Below the pieces are notes generated by a model. The model did no database searches. It was not told where the DNA came from and was given only the letters and a program-made list of their open reading frames with translations. Shown here in pieces: positions 11,701-23,563 of a DNA stretch of 64,000 bases (the first letter of the stretch is position 1; each line of letters begins with the position of its first letter). The DNA is from Aurelia coerulea (Eukaryota; Cnidaria; Scyphozoa; Semaeostomeae; Ulmaridae): contig CM076949.1 of NCBI GenBank assembly GCA_039566865.1, forward strand, positions 930,001 through 994,000. Reading direction: 5' to 3'. The translations under genes and the position numbers were made by a program.

Positions 11701-14700
11701 TCATAAGAAGACGAGAAAAATCACAAAACTACTTCGATCCTTTGGCTTTAACTAGAATTTGAATCATTTAAATCTGTGAAATACTTGTGGTGCTACGAAT
11801 TTTTGAAAGTGGGAACTTTTTTCTGGCTCACACAGTATATTTATAGTGCTCATAAGAAGACGAGAAAAATCACAAAACTACTTCGATCCTTTGGCTTTAA
11901 CTAGAATTTGAATGATTTAAATCTGTGAAATACTTGTGGTGCTACGAATTTTTGAAAGTGGGAACTTTTTTCTGGCTCACACAGTATATTTATAGTGCTC
12001 ATAAGAAAACGAGAAAAATCACAAAACTACTTCGATCCTTTGGCTTTAACTAGAATTTGAATCATTTAAATCTGTGAAGTACTTGTGGTGCTACGAATTT
12101 TTGAAAGTGGGAACTTTTTCTGGCTCACACAGTATATTTATAGTGCTCATAAGAAGACGAGAAAAATCACAAAACTACTTCGATCCTTTGGCTTTAACTA
12201 GAATTTGAATCATTTAAATCTGTGAAATACTTGTGGTGCTACGAATTTTTGAAAGTGGGAACTTTTTTCTGGCTCACACGGTATATTTATAGTGCTCATA
12301 AGAAGACGAGAAAAATCACAAAACTACTTCGATCCTTTGGCTTTAACTAGAATTTGAATCATTTAAATCTGTGAAGTACTTGTGGTGCTACGAATTTTTG
12401 AAAGTGGGAACTTTTTCTGGCTCACACGGTATATTTATAGTGCTCATAAGAAGACGAGAAAAATCACAAAACTACTTCGATCCTTTGGCTTTAACTAGAA
12501 TTTGAATCATTTAAATCTGTGAAATACTTGTGGTGCTACGAATTTTTGAAAGTGGGAACTTTTTTCTGGCTCACACGGTATATTTATAGTGCTCATAAGA
12601 AGACGAGAAAAATCACAAAACTACTTCGATCCTTTGGCTTTAACTAGAATTTGAATCATTTAAATCTGTGAAGTACTTGTGGTGCTACGAATTTTTGAAA
12701 GTGGGAACTTTTTCTGGCTCACACGGTATATTTATAGTGCTCATAAGAAGACGAGAAAAATCACAAAACTACTTCGATCCTTTGGCTTTAACTAGAATTT
12801 GAATCATTTAAATCTGTGAAGTACTTGTGGTGCTACGAATTTTTGAAAGTGGGAACTTTTTCTGGCTCACACGGTATATTTATAGTGCTCATAAGAAGAC
12901 GAGAAAAATCACAAAACTACTTCGATCCTTTGGCTTTAACTAGAATTTGAATCATTTAAATCTGTGAAATACTTGTGGTGCTACGAATTTTTGAAAGTGG
13001 GAACTTTTTTCTGGCTCACACGGTATATTTATAGTGCTCATAAGAAGACGAGAAAAATCACAAAACTACTTCGATCCTTTGGCTTTAACTAGAATTTGAA
13101 TCATTTAAATCTGTGAAGTACTTGTGGTGCTACGAATTTTTGAAAGTGGGAACTTTTTTCTGGCTCACACGGTATATTTATAGTGCTCATAAGAAGACGA
13201 GAAAAATCACAAAACTACTTCGATCCTTTGGCTTTAACTAGAATTTGAATCATTTAAATCTGTGAAATACTTGTGGTGCTACGAATTTTTGAAAGTGGGA
13301 ACTTTTTTCTGGCTCACACGGTATATTTATAGTGCTCATAAGAAGACGAGAAAAATCACAAAACTACTTCGATCCTTTGGCTTTAACTAGAATTTGAATC
13401 ATTTAAATCTGTGAAGTACTTGTGGTGCTACGAATTTTTGAAAGTGGGAACTTTTTTCTGGCTCACACGGTATATTTATAGTGCTCATAAGAAGACGAGA
13501 AAAATCACAAAACTACTTCGATCCTTTGGCTTTAGCTAGAATTTGAATCATTTAAATCTGTGAAATACTTGTGGTGCTACGAATTTTTGAAAGTGGGAAC
13601 TTTTTTCTGGCTCACACGGTATATTTATAGTGCTCATAAGAAGACGAGAAAAATCACAAAACTACTTCGATCCTTTGGCTTTAACTAGAATTTGAATGAT
13701 TTAAATCTGTGAAATACTTGTGGTGCTACGAATTTTTGAAAGTGGGAACTTTTTTCTGGCTCACACGGTATATTTATAGTGCTCATAAGAAGACGAGAAA
13801 AATCACAAAACTACTTCGATCCTTTGGCTTTAACTAGAATTTGAATCATTTAAATCTGTGAAATACTTGTGGTGCTACGAATTTTTGAAAGTGGGAACTT
13901 TTTTCTGGCTCACACGGTATATTTATAGTGCTCATAAGAAGACGAGAAAAATCACAAAACTACTTCGATCCTTTGGCTTTAACTAGAATTTGAATGATTT
14001 AAATCTGTGAAGTACTTGTGGTGCTACGAATTTTTGAAAGTGGGAACTTTTTTCTGGCTCACACGGTATATTTATAGTGCTCATAAGAAGACGAGAAAAA
14101 TCACAAAACTACTTTGATCCTTTGGCTTTAACTAGAATTTGAATGATTTAAATCTGTGAAGTACTTGTGGTGCTACGAATTTTTGAAAGTGGGAACTTTT
14201 TTCTGGCTCACACGGTATATTTATAGTGCTCATAAGAAGACGAGAAAAATCACAAAACTACTTCGATCCTTTGGCTTTAACTAGAATTTGAATGATTTAA
14301 ATCTGTGAAATACTTGTGGTGCTACGAATTTTTGAAAGTGGGAACTTTTTTCTGGCTCACACAGTATATTTATAGTGCTCATAAGAAGACGAGAAAAATC
14401 ACAAAACTACTTCGATCCTTTGGCTTTAACTAGAATTTGAATGATTTAAATCTGTGAAATACTTGTGGTGCTACGAATTTTTGAAAGTGGGAACTTTTTT
14501 CTGGCTCACACAGTATATTTATAGTGCTCATAAGAAGACGAGAAAAATCACAAAACTACTTCGATCCTTTGGCTTTAACTAGAATTTGAATGATTTAAAT
14601 CTGTGAAGTACTTGTGGTGCTACGAATTTTTGAAAGTGGGAACTTTTTTCTGGCTCACACGGTATATTTATAGTGCTCATAAGAAGACGAGAAAAATCAC

Positions 14701-15107
14701 AAAACTACTTCGATCCTTTGGCTTTAACTAGAATTTGAATGATTTAAATCTGTGAAATACTTGTGGTGCTACGAATTTTTGAAAGTGGGAACTTTTTTCT
14801 GGCTCACACGGTATATTTATAGTGCTCATAAGAAGACGAGAAAAATCACAAAACTACTTCGATCCTTTGGCTTTAACTAGAATTTGAATCATTTAAATCT
14901 GTGAAGTACTTGTGGTGCTACGAATTTTTGAAAGTGGGAACTTTTTCTGGCTCACACGGTATATTTATAGTGCTCATAAGAAGACGAGAAAAATCACAAA
15001 ACTACTTCGATCCTTTGGCTTTAACTAGAATTTGAATCATTTAAATCTGTGAAGTACTTGTGGTGCTACGAATTTTTGAAAGTGGGAACTTTTTCTGGCT
15101 CACCCGC
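8561..15107. repeat. 149 bp satellite, about 44 units
   Basis: Head-to-tail units begin TATTTATAGTGCTCATAAG and end GGCTCACACGGTA, with a period of 148-150 bp and very few differences. Recurring variant sites are CATTT/GATTT, GAAGTAC/GAAATAC, a T-run of 5 or 7 before CTGGC, and CGG/CAG near the unit end. The variants recur in blocks, which suggests multi-unit duplication. Each unit is the right terminus of the MITE at 8091-8710. The last unit is cut at about 15107, where CACACGG reads CACCCGC. It has no coding potential. Confidence 0.95.
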
Positions 15108-15380
15108 TATTGTGTCTTTAAAGAGTTGCTAGATATCTCCTATGGTGTTATCAAAGTCCTTAAAACTATTCTTTTGCCATTTGTTTTCAGTATGTTTCTA
15201 AGCACTGAAGTAACTTGCACATTCTACATTGAAACGGGACTTTTTGATAAACCTACAGAAATCACACTTGTGCTAGTTTATAACAGTTTTACAGAATTCA
15301 AAGGCTCAACAATGCAAGAATTAGGCTTCACAAAATAGCACATTAAAATCAATGGAAAGCATCTCACCATTTATAACTGA

Positions 15381-18300
15381 TCATTGACCAGGAGCAGCTA
15401 ATGATTTTTCCATGAACTTTCTTTTTACAAAGCACATCCACCACTATCGAAAGAAGAGAAAAATAATTCAAAATAATTCAAAATAATTGCAAATTCATCA
15501 GTGTAGGTACTTATGTCTTGCCCAATTCTTACCCCAACCACCCCCTGGGACATCCCTGGGTATTTGCTCAAAAACTAGCCTCCACCCCCAGGCAGTTGAC
15601 AGTAAATTTTTACCAACACCGATACATTTGAAAACTCTGGGATTTTTTGTATTATACAGTTATTGAGAATAGGACATCTTCTCAGTGCTGTCTTCTCAGT
15701 GCTCGATCCTAGGCATTTGTTAAAATGTTCTCGGACCCCCCAGGTATTTGTGCAAACAATTTTCTGCTAAGTTGCCCAGGGGGGATGGTCAGGGTAGGAA
15801 TCAAAGGAGACATTAGAACAAGATCAATTGGACAGTAATTAAGTTACTAAAATACAACATTCCAGATGAAGATAATAGCAAATATCAAAACATTATTCAC
15901 TGCAAAATGAGAGTTGTTTTCATTTTGAAAAGAATGTCATATCTAAGTTGCATGTCACTGTTTTTTCTTTCTTGCAGCTTATCCTTGAAAAATATGTCTT
16001 TGAAAATGCCTTAAATCAATGGGTAAATGATTGCAGTTTGAATTCCATCATTTTCACTTTACAAACTACGATCTTTGCCAAAACCCAGTCTCAAAACAGA
16101 AAACAGTAGATCTGAGCAGCAAATACTCTCATTTGCCCCACAGTCAATGTTGCTGATTTCTCCAACTTAGGAAATATCATGCAGCAAGTGTACCAAATAC
16201 AAAACCATCATTGACTTGGGGCAAGGAGGGATTAGAAATTTTTCAGCCTGGACAGTAGGCACTGTGATTTTTGAGAAATGCTGAAGAACTTGGTTTATGA
16301 CAAGAGGCTTTGTCAAGGATTGTAGTCTTATCCATGAAGGAAGATTACTGAATCAGATAAGACAAGAAACCTAGCAAGTGTGCCATAGTTTTGAATTAAA
16401 AAAACCTTTTAATAGATCTAATATTATTGATAATCCCAGGGGGCAACTCAGTATATTTGTCCGACGGGGAGGTGCCAATTTTCAGGGTATCATTTTCACC
16501 AATTTTTTCGAGCACAGGGTATCAAAATAAGGCAATTTTTCTAGAGGAGGTTGTCAAAACATGCCGAAAAGGGGATATTTTGTTTGATTGGGTCGTTTGT
16601 CTGTCAAATTTTCATATTTTGGAGTATACTTTTCACCAATTTTTTCTAGAAACGGTTATTATTTGGAGTGAAAAATTCTGGAGTAGGGTAAAAGAAAATT
16701 TTTTCATGGGCACACCACACACTCCCATACAAATTTAAGTTAAGTACCTCCCCCGGTTGATAATACACACCTTGGTTGGTTTGTCAGTCTGAGGGTCAAA
16801 AACTTTTTCAATCAGTCGCTGTCCCAGCTCTTGCCTCAGCTGCACAAGATAAGCTCTACATGTGTCTGCATGAAAAGATTTGATAATTTGTCATACACTG
16901 CAAATGATAGGCCAACAAATATACAGTTCAGGCTTATGTTATAAGAAAAAATTCTCAAGGACATATTAACAATTTTCCAATGCAGAACAAGATCTTTGAG
17001 AGGTACGAAGATTGTTAAAATTTTTGAACAAGAATTCTTAAGAATTTCCAGAGGGTTTCCAAACACTTCTTACTAGGTAAGAAAACAATGTTAAAGTAAG
17101 TTGACAGAGATGTATCAGCTGAGAAAAGAGTTGCTTATGCAAGTCTAAAATTAGCCTATTGTATTTTACGATTTCTGCATGTATGTGGATATCGTTTAGC
17201 TAGCAAAACAACAGCATGTCTAGGCATTTTCCCTGCAATAATTCATAGATTACTCCAATTAGCTCCACTCATTTCGTATAATCTTTGTTAGGCTGCACTG
17301 CACAGCATAATATATCATATTAGGAATAATATTGTCAAAGGATGTTTTGTGGTTGATTCAACATCAAAACTCTCAATAGATAGGCATTCATATCATAGTA
17401 TCATTTAAAAACTTTAAATCCATCAGACCTGCCTAAATAGTGAATCATCCTGTCAAATACACATCCAGAGAAATGCAAAAAACATAAGCAGATATTTCCA
17501 GAGATAAACATACCTTCTTCGTTTTTATTTTCTGGTTTTCCATACAATGCATTTAGCGGGAAACCAGGACTTCCTGGAAGGGGGAAATCAAGAATTGCAA
17601 AAGTCTGCATCTCCTTCACAGCTACATTCTTTGCACCAATCTGAAATAAGGAAATAATTGTAATCTTCAACCAATCATTTCATGATAATATTGTTACAGG
17701 GTTACAGGGTTTAAGGAAAAACTATACATTGTTAGTATCCACTGTACAGAACATGCCTTTAAAGGGGCTCCGTCGCCAATCAGTAAACAAATCCGTAAAC
17801 TTTGCCATGTCACCAATTATCCATTGTTCATCCATTGTTTTCTACAGTTTGTTTGGTGGCTTCACCCAAGCCACCAAAAAGTGATCGTTAAAAATCCATT
17901 TATACCTGAGCAATTGTAGAAGATATGAATGTTTGGTTTGTTCCTTAGTGAAGTACAATGATTAATGTCCAAACAACAATTTTCATTTTGAAAAAAATAT
18001 GAAAATCCTGTGTGATATAACCTTTCAAAAAACTGCAAAAATCATCTTTGTTTACATGTTGGCGACAGAGCCCCTTTAACATTAACATGGCTAGAATTCT
18101 CAAGAATTCTTTAAGAAATTCAAGAATTGCTCACATCCTGACAAGAATCCTGGAGCCATACAAAAGACTGTAAACTTCTACAAACAAGAATTTTTAAGAA
18201 GCTAAAAACATTCTTATTCTTGAGAATTCTTAGTCTGGAAAACTATGTTAATGTGCGCAATGCCTGTAATATACACTTCAGTTTTTAGTATTGGATTTGT

Positions 18301-20278
18301 TTAAGACAAGCACAACTGGGTTAAAAACCTAAACGTAAAAATACTAGCTAGTTAAATGATAATAACTTCAAAAAGATCTTTACCTTTTGTAGCTTCTTTA
18401 GACATTCTGTGACATAGAGAGTAAGGTAGATCAAGACTCTATCAGCTTCACTCTGCAACAAAGAGACAAATTATTACAAATCCTCTCAGAGAAATCATTC
18501 TTCTGATAGGTTGGATTAGAATAAATCTTTCAAGATGACCCATGTTTTCTTGCAAAGTGAAATCTTCAATATCAAGTGCTGAAGAAGTGTAATGTAGCTA
18601 CATACCTTTATTTCATAATTTTTGAAAAAGACATTTGCTTTGAAGTAATTCAATGTTTCATCAATGATATCCATTGTCATGTCTAAAAACAAACATAGAG
18701 ATTTTAGGGAAATCTCATCAGCGGTAATACCTTTTGAGCAAACAATTATGACAGGCTGCAAAGTATGTCAAATTGAAGATATAAACAAATGCTATTTTTG
18801 AAAGACAACAGTAGGGTCATAAACAAATTTCACACTTCCGACTAGAGAGTTTGGTGCAGAATAGTTCAAAGAATTCTATAACTAAAGTAGCAATTCAAAA
18901 TTATTTGGTCTTTCGATCTTACCCCACCCTCTTGACACCAAGAAACGATAGTCTATCCCAAATTGGATGTCATCTGAAAATGGCCATGATTAAAAATAAT
19001 TGTCATTTGGCATGAAGTTGAATTTTGCATTATCGAGAGACATCTACATGATTTGAGACAGATTTTAATGCAACGGATTTTGCAAATTGTTCAGAAGATA
19101 CCTTTAGGTGCTGGTGGGGCTGGTCCCTTGAATTTTGTGTTGATTGGCAGTAAAGCCATCTTACAAACAGAATTTACTCCAGTAAGAGAAGAATGATATG
19201 CCTGTAAGGACAATAACATTATTAGTGAAACATCATTTCTGGAAGCTCATTGAAAAAGCATATGATAAAGCTTCCAACAAGAGTTGCTTTTGTTTACAAC
19301 AAAAATATTTGTGTTTTTTCAGCTTCAAGTTGAAAGGTAAATGTCGCCAGAAAAATTATGACCAATTATGAGCCAATCTGCAGAACAACTAGATCGGAAT
19401 AATTCCCTTGCATGGTGGATATAGATATGTCAGTTTTGTCAGTAAATTTCAGCTCTGATTCAAGCCACAAATTTTTTTGTAAAATAAATTGCTTATCAAC
19501 AAAAATATTGCTGTTGCTGTGCAAGCAAATTCTAATGAAGAGGACATCCTTTGCACGGCCTGATTCCAAGACTTTACCAACAATCCTGTGATTGTCTTAC
19601 ATGTGATGTGTGTCTATGATTGGAGCAGATTGCCCTGCTATTTTAAAACTGTCTTAACCTTGCTCTCCTTTGAATGGCAAATTTTGCAAACAAGAATACT
19701 GGTAAAACCCTTATCATGAGTGGAATAACATTGACAAATCCTGAATGTAGTCTGTATTCTGCATAGCACTTGGTCCCTGGTGGAAACCATGCAAAGTCCG
19801 TCCATGACGTAGATTTTTGCCACCATAACGTAGATTTTTGCCATAATGGAAGAACAATAGATTATCATAACTCCACACCAGAGATCACTGGCGTAGGCTG
19901 CATGCATTCGTCCACCCTGGCTTGGTCGTTTTATAAAATAAGAAATGAATGATTCGTTTTTGTTGTAAGCAAACATCGAAACAGCTGCACATTTAAACAG
20001 TAAGTAGTCTGGTGCTCGATTAATCGATTAATTTCTTTTCATTGAAAATTTTACATTTTCGTAGCAGTCAATGTATTGATCTTTATTTCCTGGCATTGTC
20101 AACAGGAAACGCAGAAGAAGAGGTCTCTTGGTTGGCAGTGTGGGGCCTAAAAATGCCTTCCGTGAAAGGGGCTCCTTTCACTCTCCTTTTCAGCCATAAA
20201 TTTACCACAATAACTTCAAATTTAATTTTGATACGACTATAACTCTATGGTAATACATATATGAATGATTACCGGCAT
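15381..20278 (-). CDS. ARPC3: Actin-related protein 2/3 complex subunit 3 (ARPC3)
   Basis: This is the p21-Arc subunit of the Arp2/3 complex, which nucleates branched actin filaments in the cytoplasm. Seven coding exons join in phase into 178 codons plus stop, the same length as vertebrate ARPC3. Exons: 20273-20278 (ATG CCG only), 19102-19201, 18606-18682, 18384-18452, 17514-17640, 16771-16865, 15381-15443. Diagnostic blocks in order are AYHSSL and NTKFKGPAP (exon 2), [15 protein letters not shown] (exon 3), [14 protein letters not shown] (exon 4), [18 protein letters not shown] (exon 5), [16 protein letters not shown] (exon 6) and [15 protein letters not shown] (exon 7). All introns are GT-AG. 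The first exon gives only two codons, so its placement depends on the matching phase and donor CCG|GTAATC. Introns carry MITEs, one beginning 14 nt from the exon 6 donor. The gene looks intact. Confidence 0.96.
15517..15808. mobile_element. Possible MITE with CCACCCCCTGGG-like ends
   Basis: Two C/G-rich segments face each other: TTACCCCAACCACCCCCTGG on the left and, inverted, CCTACCCTGACCATCCCCCC on the right. They enclose about 290 bp in the last ARPC3 intron. A target duplication was not resolved, so the edges are approximate. Confidence 0.45.
16435..16756. mobile_element. CCCNGGGGG-type MITE beside an ARPC3 splice site
   Basis: A 322 bp element starts CCCAGGGGGCAACTC and ends ACCTCCCCCGG. 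It is flanked by perfect 8 bp repeats TTGATAAT at 16427-16434 and 16757-16764. Its interior repeats the motif CAGGGTATCA, as does the related element at 53442-53809. It lies in ARPC3 intron 6 and begins at the 15th intron nucleotide on the gene strand, leaving donor GTGTGT intact. Confidence 0.85.
17763..18075. mobile_element. TTAA-flanked MITE, GGGGCTC ends
   Basis: Inverted ends AGGGGCTCCGTCGCCAA and TTGGCGACAGAGCCCCT lie directly inside TTAA at 17759-17762 and 18076-18079. TTAA duplication is the piggyBac signature. About 313 bp, non-coding, in an ARPC3 intron. Confidence 0.75.
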
Positions 20279-21081
20279 CTTGATGCTGTATTTCTTGCAA
20301 TAAAAGTTGATCTCTTGCGAAAATCTTGATGACCAAACCCAACTTTTGCTTCTTGAGGAAGTGGAAGCTACAGCATCCAAAAAGAGGCTGGCTTTGGATC
20401 GAGGCGCAGATATCAAGATTACCGCTGACCTCAACGATTTGGGCCCACAAAAAAATATTTGCTGAAAACAACATCAAACGTTCTTTGTTTTATCAGCCCA
20501 TAGCATAGAACTAAAAGTTTCTCAATTTCTCAAGAAATTTCTGTTCTTTATTAGTACTAAAAGTTTCATAATTTGTTTTTTCTTTTTGGTGCGTAAATTG
20601 ATGTAACGTCTGCTACATCTGCGTTTATTGACTTTATTTATTTGGCAAATAACAGCTCACTGTTTAGCAAAGACGAGTTCTGTAGGACCTAAAGCATGTA
20701 ATTATAGTGAAAATTACTCAAGAATAAAGGTTCAAAGACAATTTCTCATTATATGTTTTAATTTAGCATTTTAAAGTTTCTTATCACTTCTCACACAGTT
20801 TTGAGTCCCACTTACTATTTTCTCATAAACTAGTTTCTTATATAAAAGAACGCATAAAGCTGCGAAATTTCAATTATTTCAAGGAAACATAATTTCTATT
20901 TTTACAGGAGTAGTAGTAGTAGTAGCGCTTGAAATACGCCATGGGCTTCAACTTTTTAGCCACTTTGTAGATCAGTGTGCAAAATGACCAAGTAAATCTA
21001 AATTTGAATACGCAAGGAATCTTATGAATTGGACGAATCACGCTTGAATGTGACATTTAAAGCCTAACTTTAACTCTCAGG
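20279..21081. other. ARPC3 5' flank and intergenic spacer
   Basis: The ARPC3 5' UTR and promoter should lie just above 20278. I see no clear TATA box in the right place. The spacer is AT-rich, and I found no other exon. It ends at the 8 bp repeat CTCTCAGG that marks the next mobile element. Confidence 0.4.
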
Positions 21082-21344
21082 CAGGGGCGCAAATGAGGGG
21101 GTTGTGGGGGGGGGGGTGTGACACCCCCCCCCCCCAATAATTTCATAACTCGGTCCCAATCGCGATAAAATCGGTCCCGATCTGGCTCTGAACTTGAACC
21201 TGAATTTTCAGTACGTCGATACTCGAAATGCAAAGATTTCTGTGTTAGCTGTCTTTTGTTATTTCGTAGAAACTAAGTTTACAGAAAGAATTCCTCGAGA
21301 TTCCTTTACAACCGTAGAGAGAATGGCTGGGTTTAGTCGGGTAA

Positions 21345-22495
21345 GGAATGCCTTCTGAGCCAAAGTAGAGGATGTTTCTTCAAAAATTTTCTTCGTGCTC
21401 CAATCTATGGGATAACTGTCACAAAACTATCAAAGTTCCCTTGTTGCTAATGGTAAGCATGATATTGGGAGATGCATTCTAAGCCAATACAAAGTAGAGA
21501 CTGTTTTTTCGAAAATTTTCTTCATGCTCCGATTTTTAGGATAACTACCGGGTGCGCCAAAATAAACTATGCACGTTTGGCAGGCCACAATAAATCGTAC
21601 ACTGGACCGATTTTTAAGATTTATGACTCATTCGTTAGCAGAAAGCCAGAATTGGATACCGGGTTTTTGCAAATTTTTTCTTTCTCAGTTTTTAGAGCTA
21701 GAAGCGAGTTTCCTAAGATTTTGTTTTCGAAAACACTGAAGACCATAAAAAAACATCGATCAAATTTTCTAAAGAATCGACATGAATGGACAAAGAGAGA
21801 ACCTTTTCGTGGTGATTTGCGGTCTAAAAATCGACCAATTGTAATCTGCTGTACGAGAGTTCATACTGAACCCCCAAATCCCCCTGAAAACGTTTTCTCT
21901 TTGTTTATTCATGTTGGATCTTTTAAGATTTGATCGACGTTTTTTCATCGTTTTCAATATTTTCGAAAACGAACATTTAAGAAACTCGCTTCTAGCTCTA
22001 AAAACTGAAAACGGAAAATTTGCAAAAAGTCCTAGAATCTAATTCAGGCTCTCCGCTAAATATTAAGTCATAAATCTTCAAAATCGGTCCAGTGTTCAAA
22101 ATATTGTGGCCTGCCAAACGTGCATAGTTTATTTTGGCGCACCCGGTATCACAAAACTATCAAGGTTTACTCGCTGCTAATGGCAAGCATGACATTGGGA
22201 GATGCATTCTAAGCCAAAGTAAAGGATGTTTCTTCAAAAATTTCCTTCGTGCTCTGATTTATAGGATAACTCACAGGATAACTGTCACAAAACTATCCAG
22301 GTTTCCTCGCTGCTAATGGCAAGCATGACATTGCCAGATGTATTCTAAGCCGAAGTAAACGATGCTTCTTCAAAAAGTTCCTTTGTGCTCCGATTTATAG
22401 GATAACTCACAGAATAACTGTCACAAAACTATCAAGGTTTCCTCACTGCTAATGGCAAGCATGATATTGGGAGATGCATTCTACGCCAAAGTAAA
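21345..22495. repeat. 136 bp tandem repeat inside the hAT-like element
   Basis: Four to five units share TCACAAAACTATCAAGGTTT, GCTGCTAATGGCAAGCATGA, GGGAGATGCATTCTA and a TTTATAGGATAACT tail. The spacing of TCACAAAAC is exactly 136 bp from 22149 to 22285 to 22421. The series is split by the MITE at 21546-22148, which entered at TA in the GATAACT motif. Confidence 0.85.
21546..22148. mobile_element. MITE family A, copy 1
   Basis: This is a 603 bp element with ends TACCGGGTGCGCCAAAATAA and its complement. The inner inverted sequence includes GGCAGGCCACAATAAATCG and TGGACCGATTTT. TA is repeated at both edges, as in Tc1/mariner insertions. Copies of the same family lie at 25778-26658 and 47932-48538. 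It is a non-coding foldback; the 153-codon frame across it is spurious. Confidence 0.88.
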
Positions 22496-22890
22496 GGTTG
22501 TGGCCCCAAAAAATTTCCTGGCCCCTAGGCCAATGCATTTCCCTGCCTCCCTCTTAATTTACCCTGGCCACGCCACTTATTGATTCCATATGAGCAAGCG
22601 TGCATGCCTAAAAACATGCTGTGAAGCTTTGACTGGATCATTAAGGGAAGATGGCTAAGATGCTAGCCAGAGACAAATTGATGTCGAAAACTGTTTGTTT
22701 TATTCTGTTTCAATCGTTGGGAAAACACTGTCTGTTATAGTTGTATTTTCGGTAAATTGTGGCAGACAGGAAAACTTTATTTTTCATACATTTGCAACAA
22801 CATTTATTTCGCAAAAATCGGTCCTGCGTGGAAGAAACTCGGCCCTTTGAGCACACACCCCCCTCAAAAAAATTTGCATTTGCGCCCCTG

Positions 22891-23563
22891 CTCTCAGGGT
22901 CAATAACACTATCCTTATCCACTAAACTAAAAATGGTGGAAAACAATCCAACAGTAAAAGTTGAGACTAAGAGAGACAATTCGATGTATTTATCATCATA
23001 ACTGTAAACAATGCAATCATTCAATTGTAGGGTAAAAGAATTAGCTAGTGTCAAGGTAATTGGTAGAACTTCGTAGCACAGGCAAAAATCTCACAAGTTA
23101 CACAGATCCTGTTTGTCGAGGAACTTTGGTTTAATGCTCTTGAAAATATCATCACAGTAAGGACAATGATGACACAAGGACTAGATTAAAATACGGATAA
23201 AAGAAGACTTTTGGTTCAATAACCTACTTTCTTACATTCCGTAAAATTGTCACGGGCCAAGGTCAGAGTTGATTTCAAAACAACCACTTGCGCGGCTCTG
23301 ATTAGGGGCTCGTTACTCCCTTGCCCCACTCGTAAAAAGCAGCATGCTACTTTCAAAATTGGACGTGATTACCCTGCTTTTCCATATTTTTCAAAGATCT
23401 GTGCGCTCCCTGCTCTCCATATTATCGTACATATATTTTTTATGTTTGCACTTCTTTGCTCCAAGCCCTTTTTAGGTCCTGTTCCCTTGCTCCCAGAAAC
23501 CCTTAGCAGAGGCCTAGTAGACTATTTTACAAAGGAAAAACATGAATCAATAACAAAACACCA
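22891..23563. other. Downstream flank of PHF12
   Basis: This is the region after the PHF12 stop on the minus strand, so it probably holds its 3' UTR. I see no AATAAA on the minus strand here and no other gene. The plus-strand frame at 23247-23567 shows no family likeness. Confidence 0.4.

Larger units (their letters stand above)
21082..22890. mobile_element. 1.8 kb hAT-like element with internal repeats
   Basis: Perfect 14 bp inverted ends CAGGGGCGCAAATG lie inside 8 bp direct repeats CTCTCAGG (21074-21081 and 22891-22898), so this is a hAT-type insertion. C/G runs lie just inside both ends, and both flanks carry a TCGGTCC motif. It holds no transposase. Instead it has a 136 bp tandem repeat (21345-22495) and a nested TA-flanked MITE (21546-22148). 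It sits between ARPC3 and PHF12. Confidence 0.88.

Noticed and set aside
2093..15107. Possible CRISPR arrays
   Set aside because: The repeats are directly tandem without unique spacers, and the genome is clearly animal.
15060..15338. 92-codon frame at the right edge of the 149 bp satellite
   Set aside because: It begins inside the satellite, runs into the ARPC3 3' flank and has no family resemblance.
21472..21957. 153-codon plus-strand frame and its partner
   Set aside because: They lie across the family A MITE foldback. Similar frames appear in the other copies (for example 48046-48264) with no conservation of protein.
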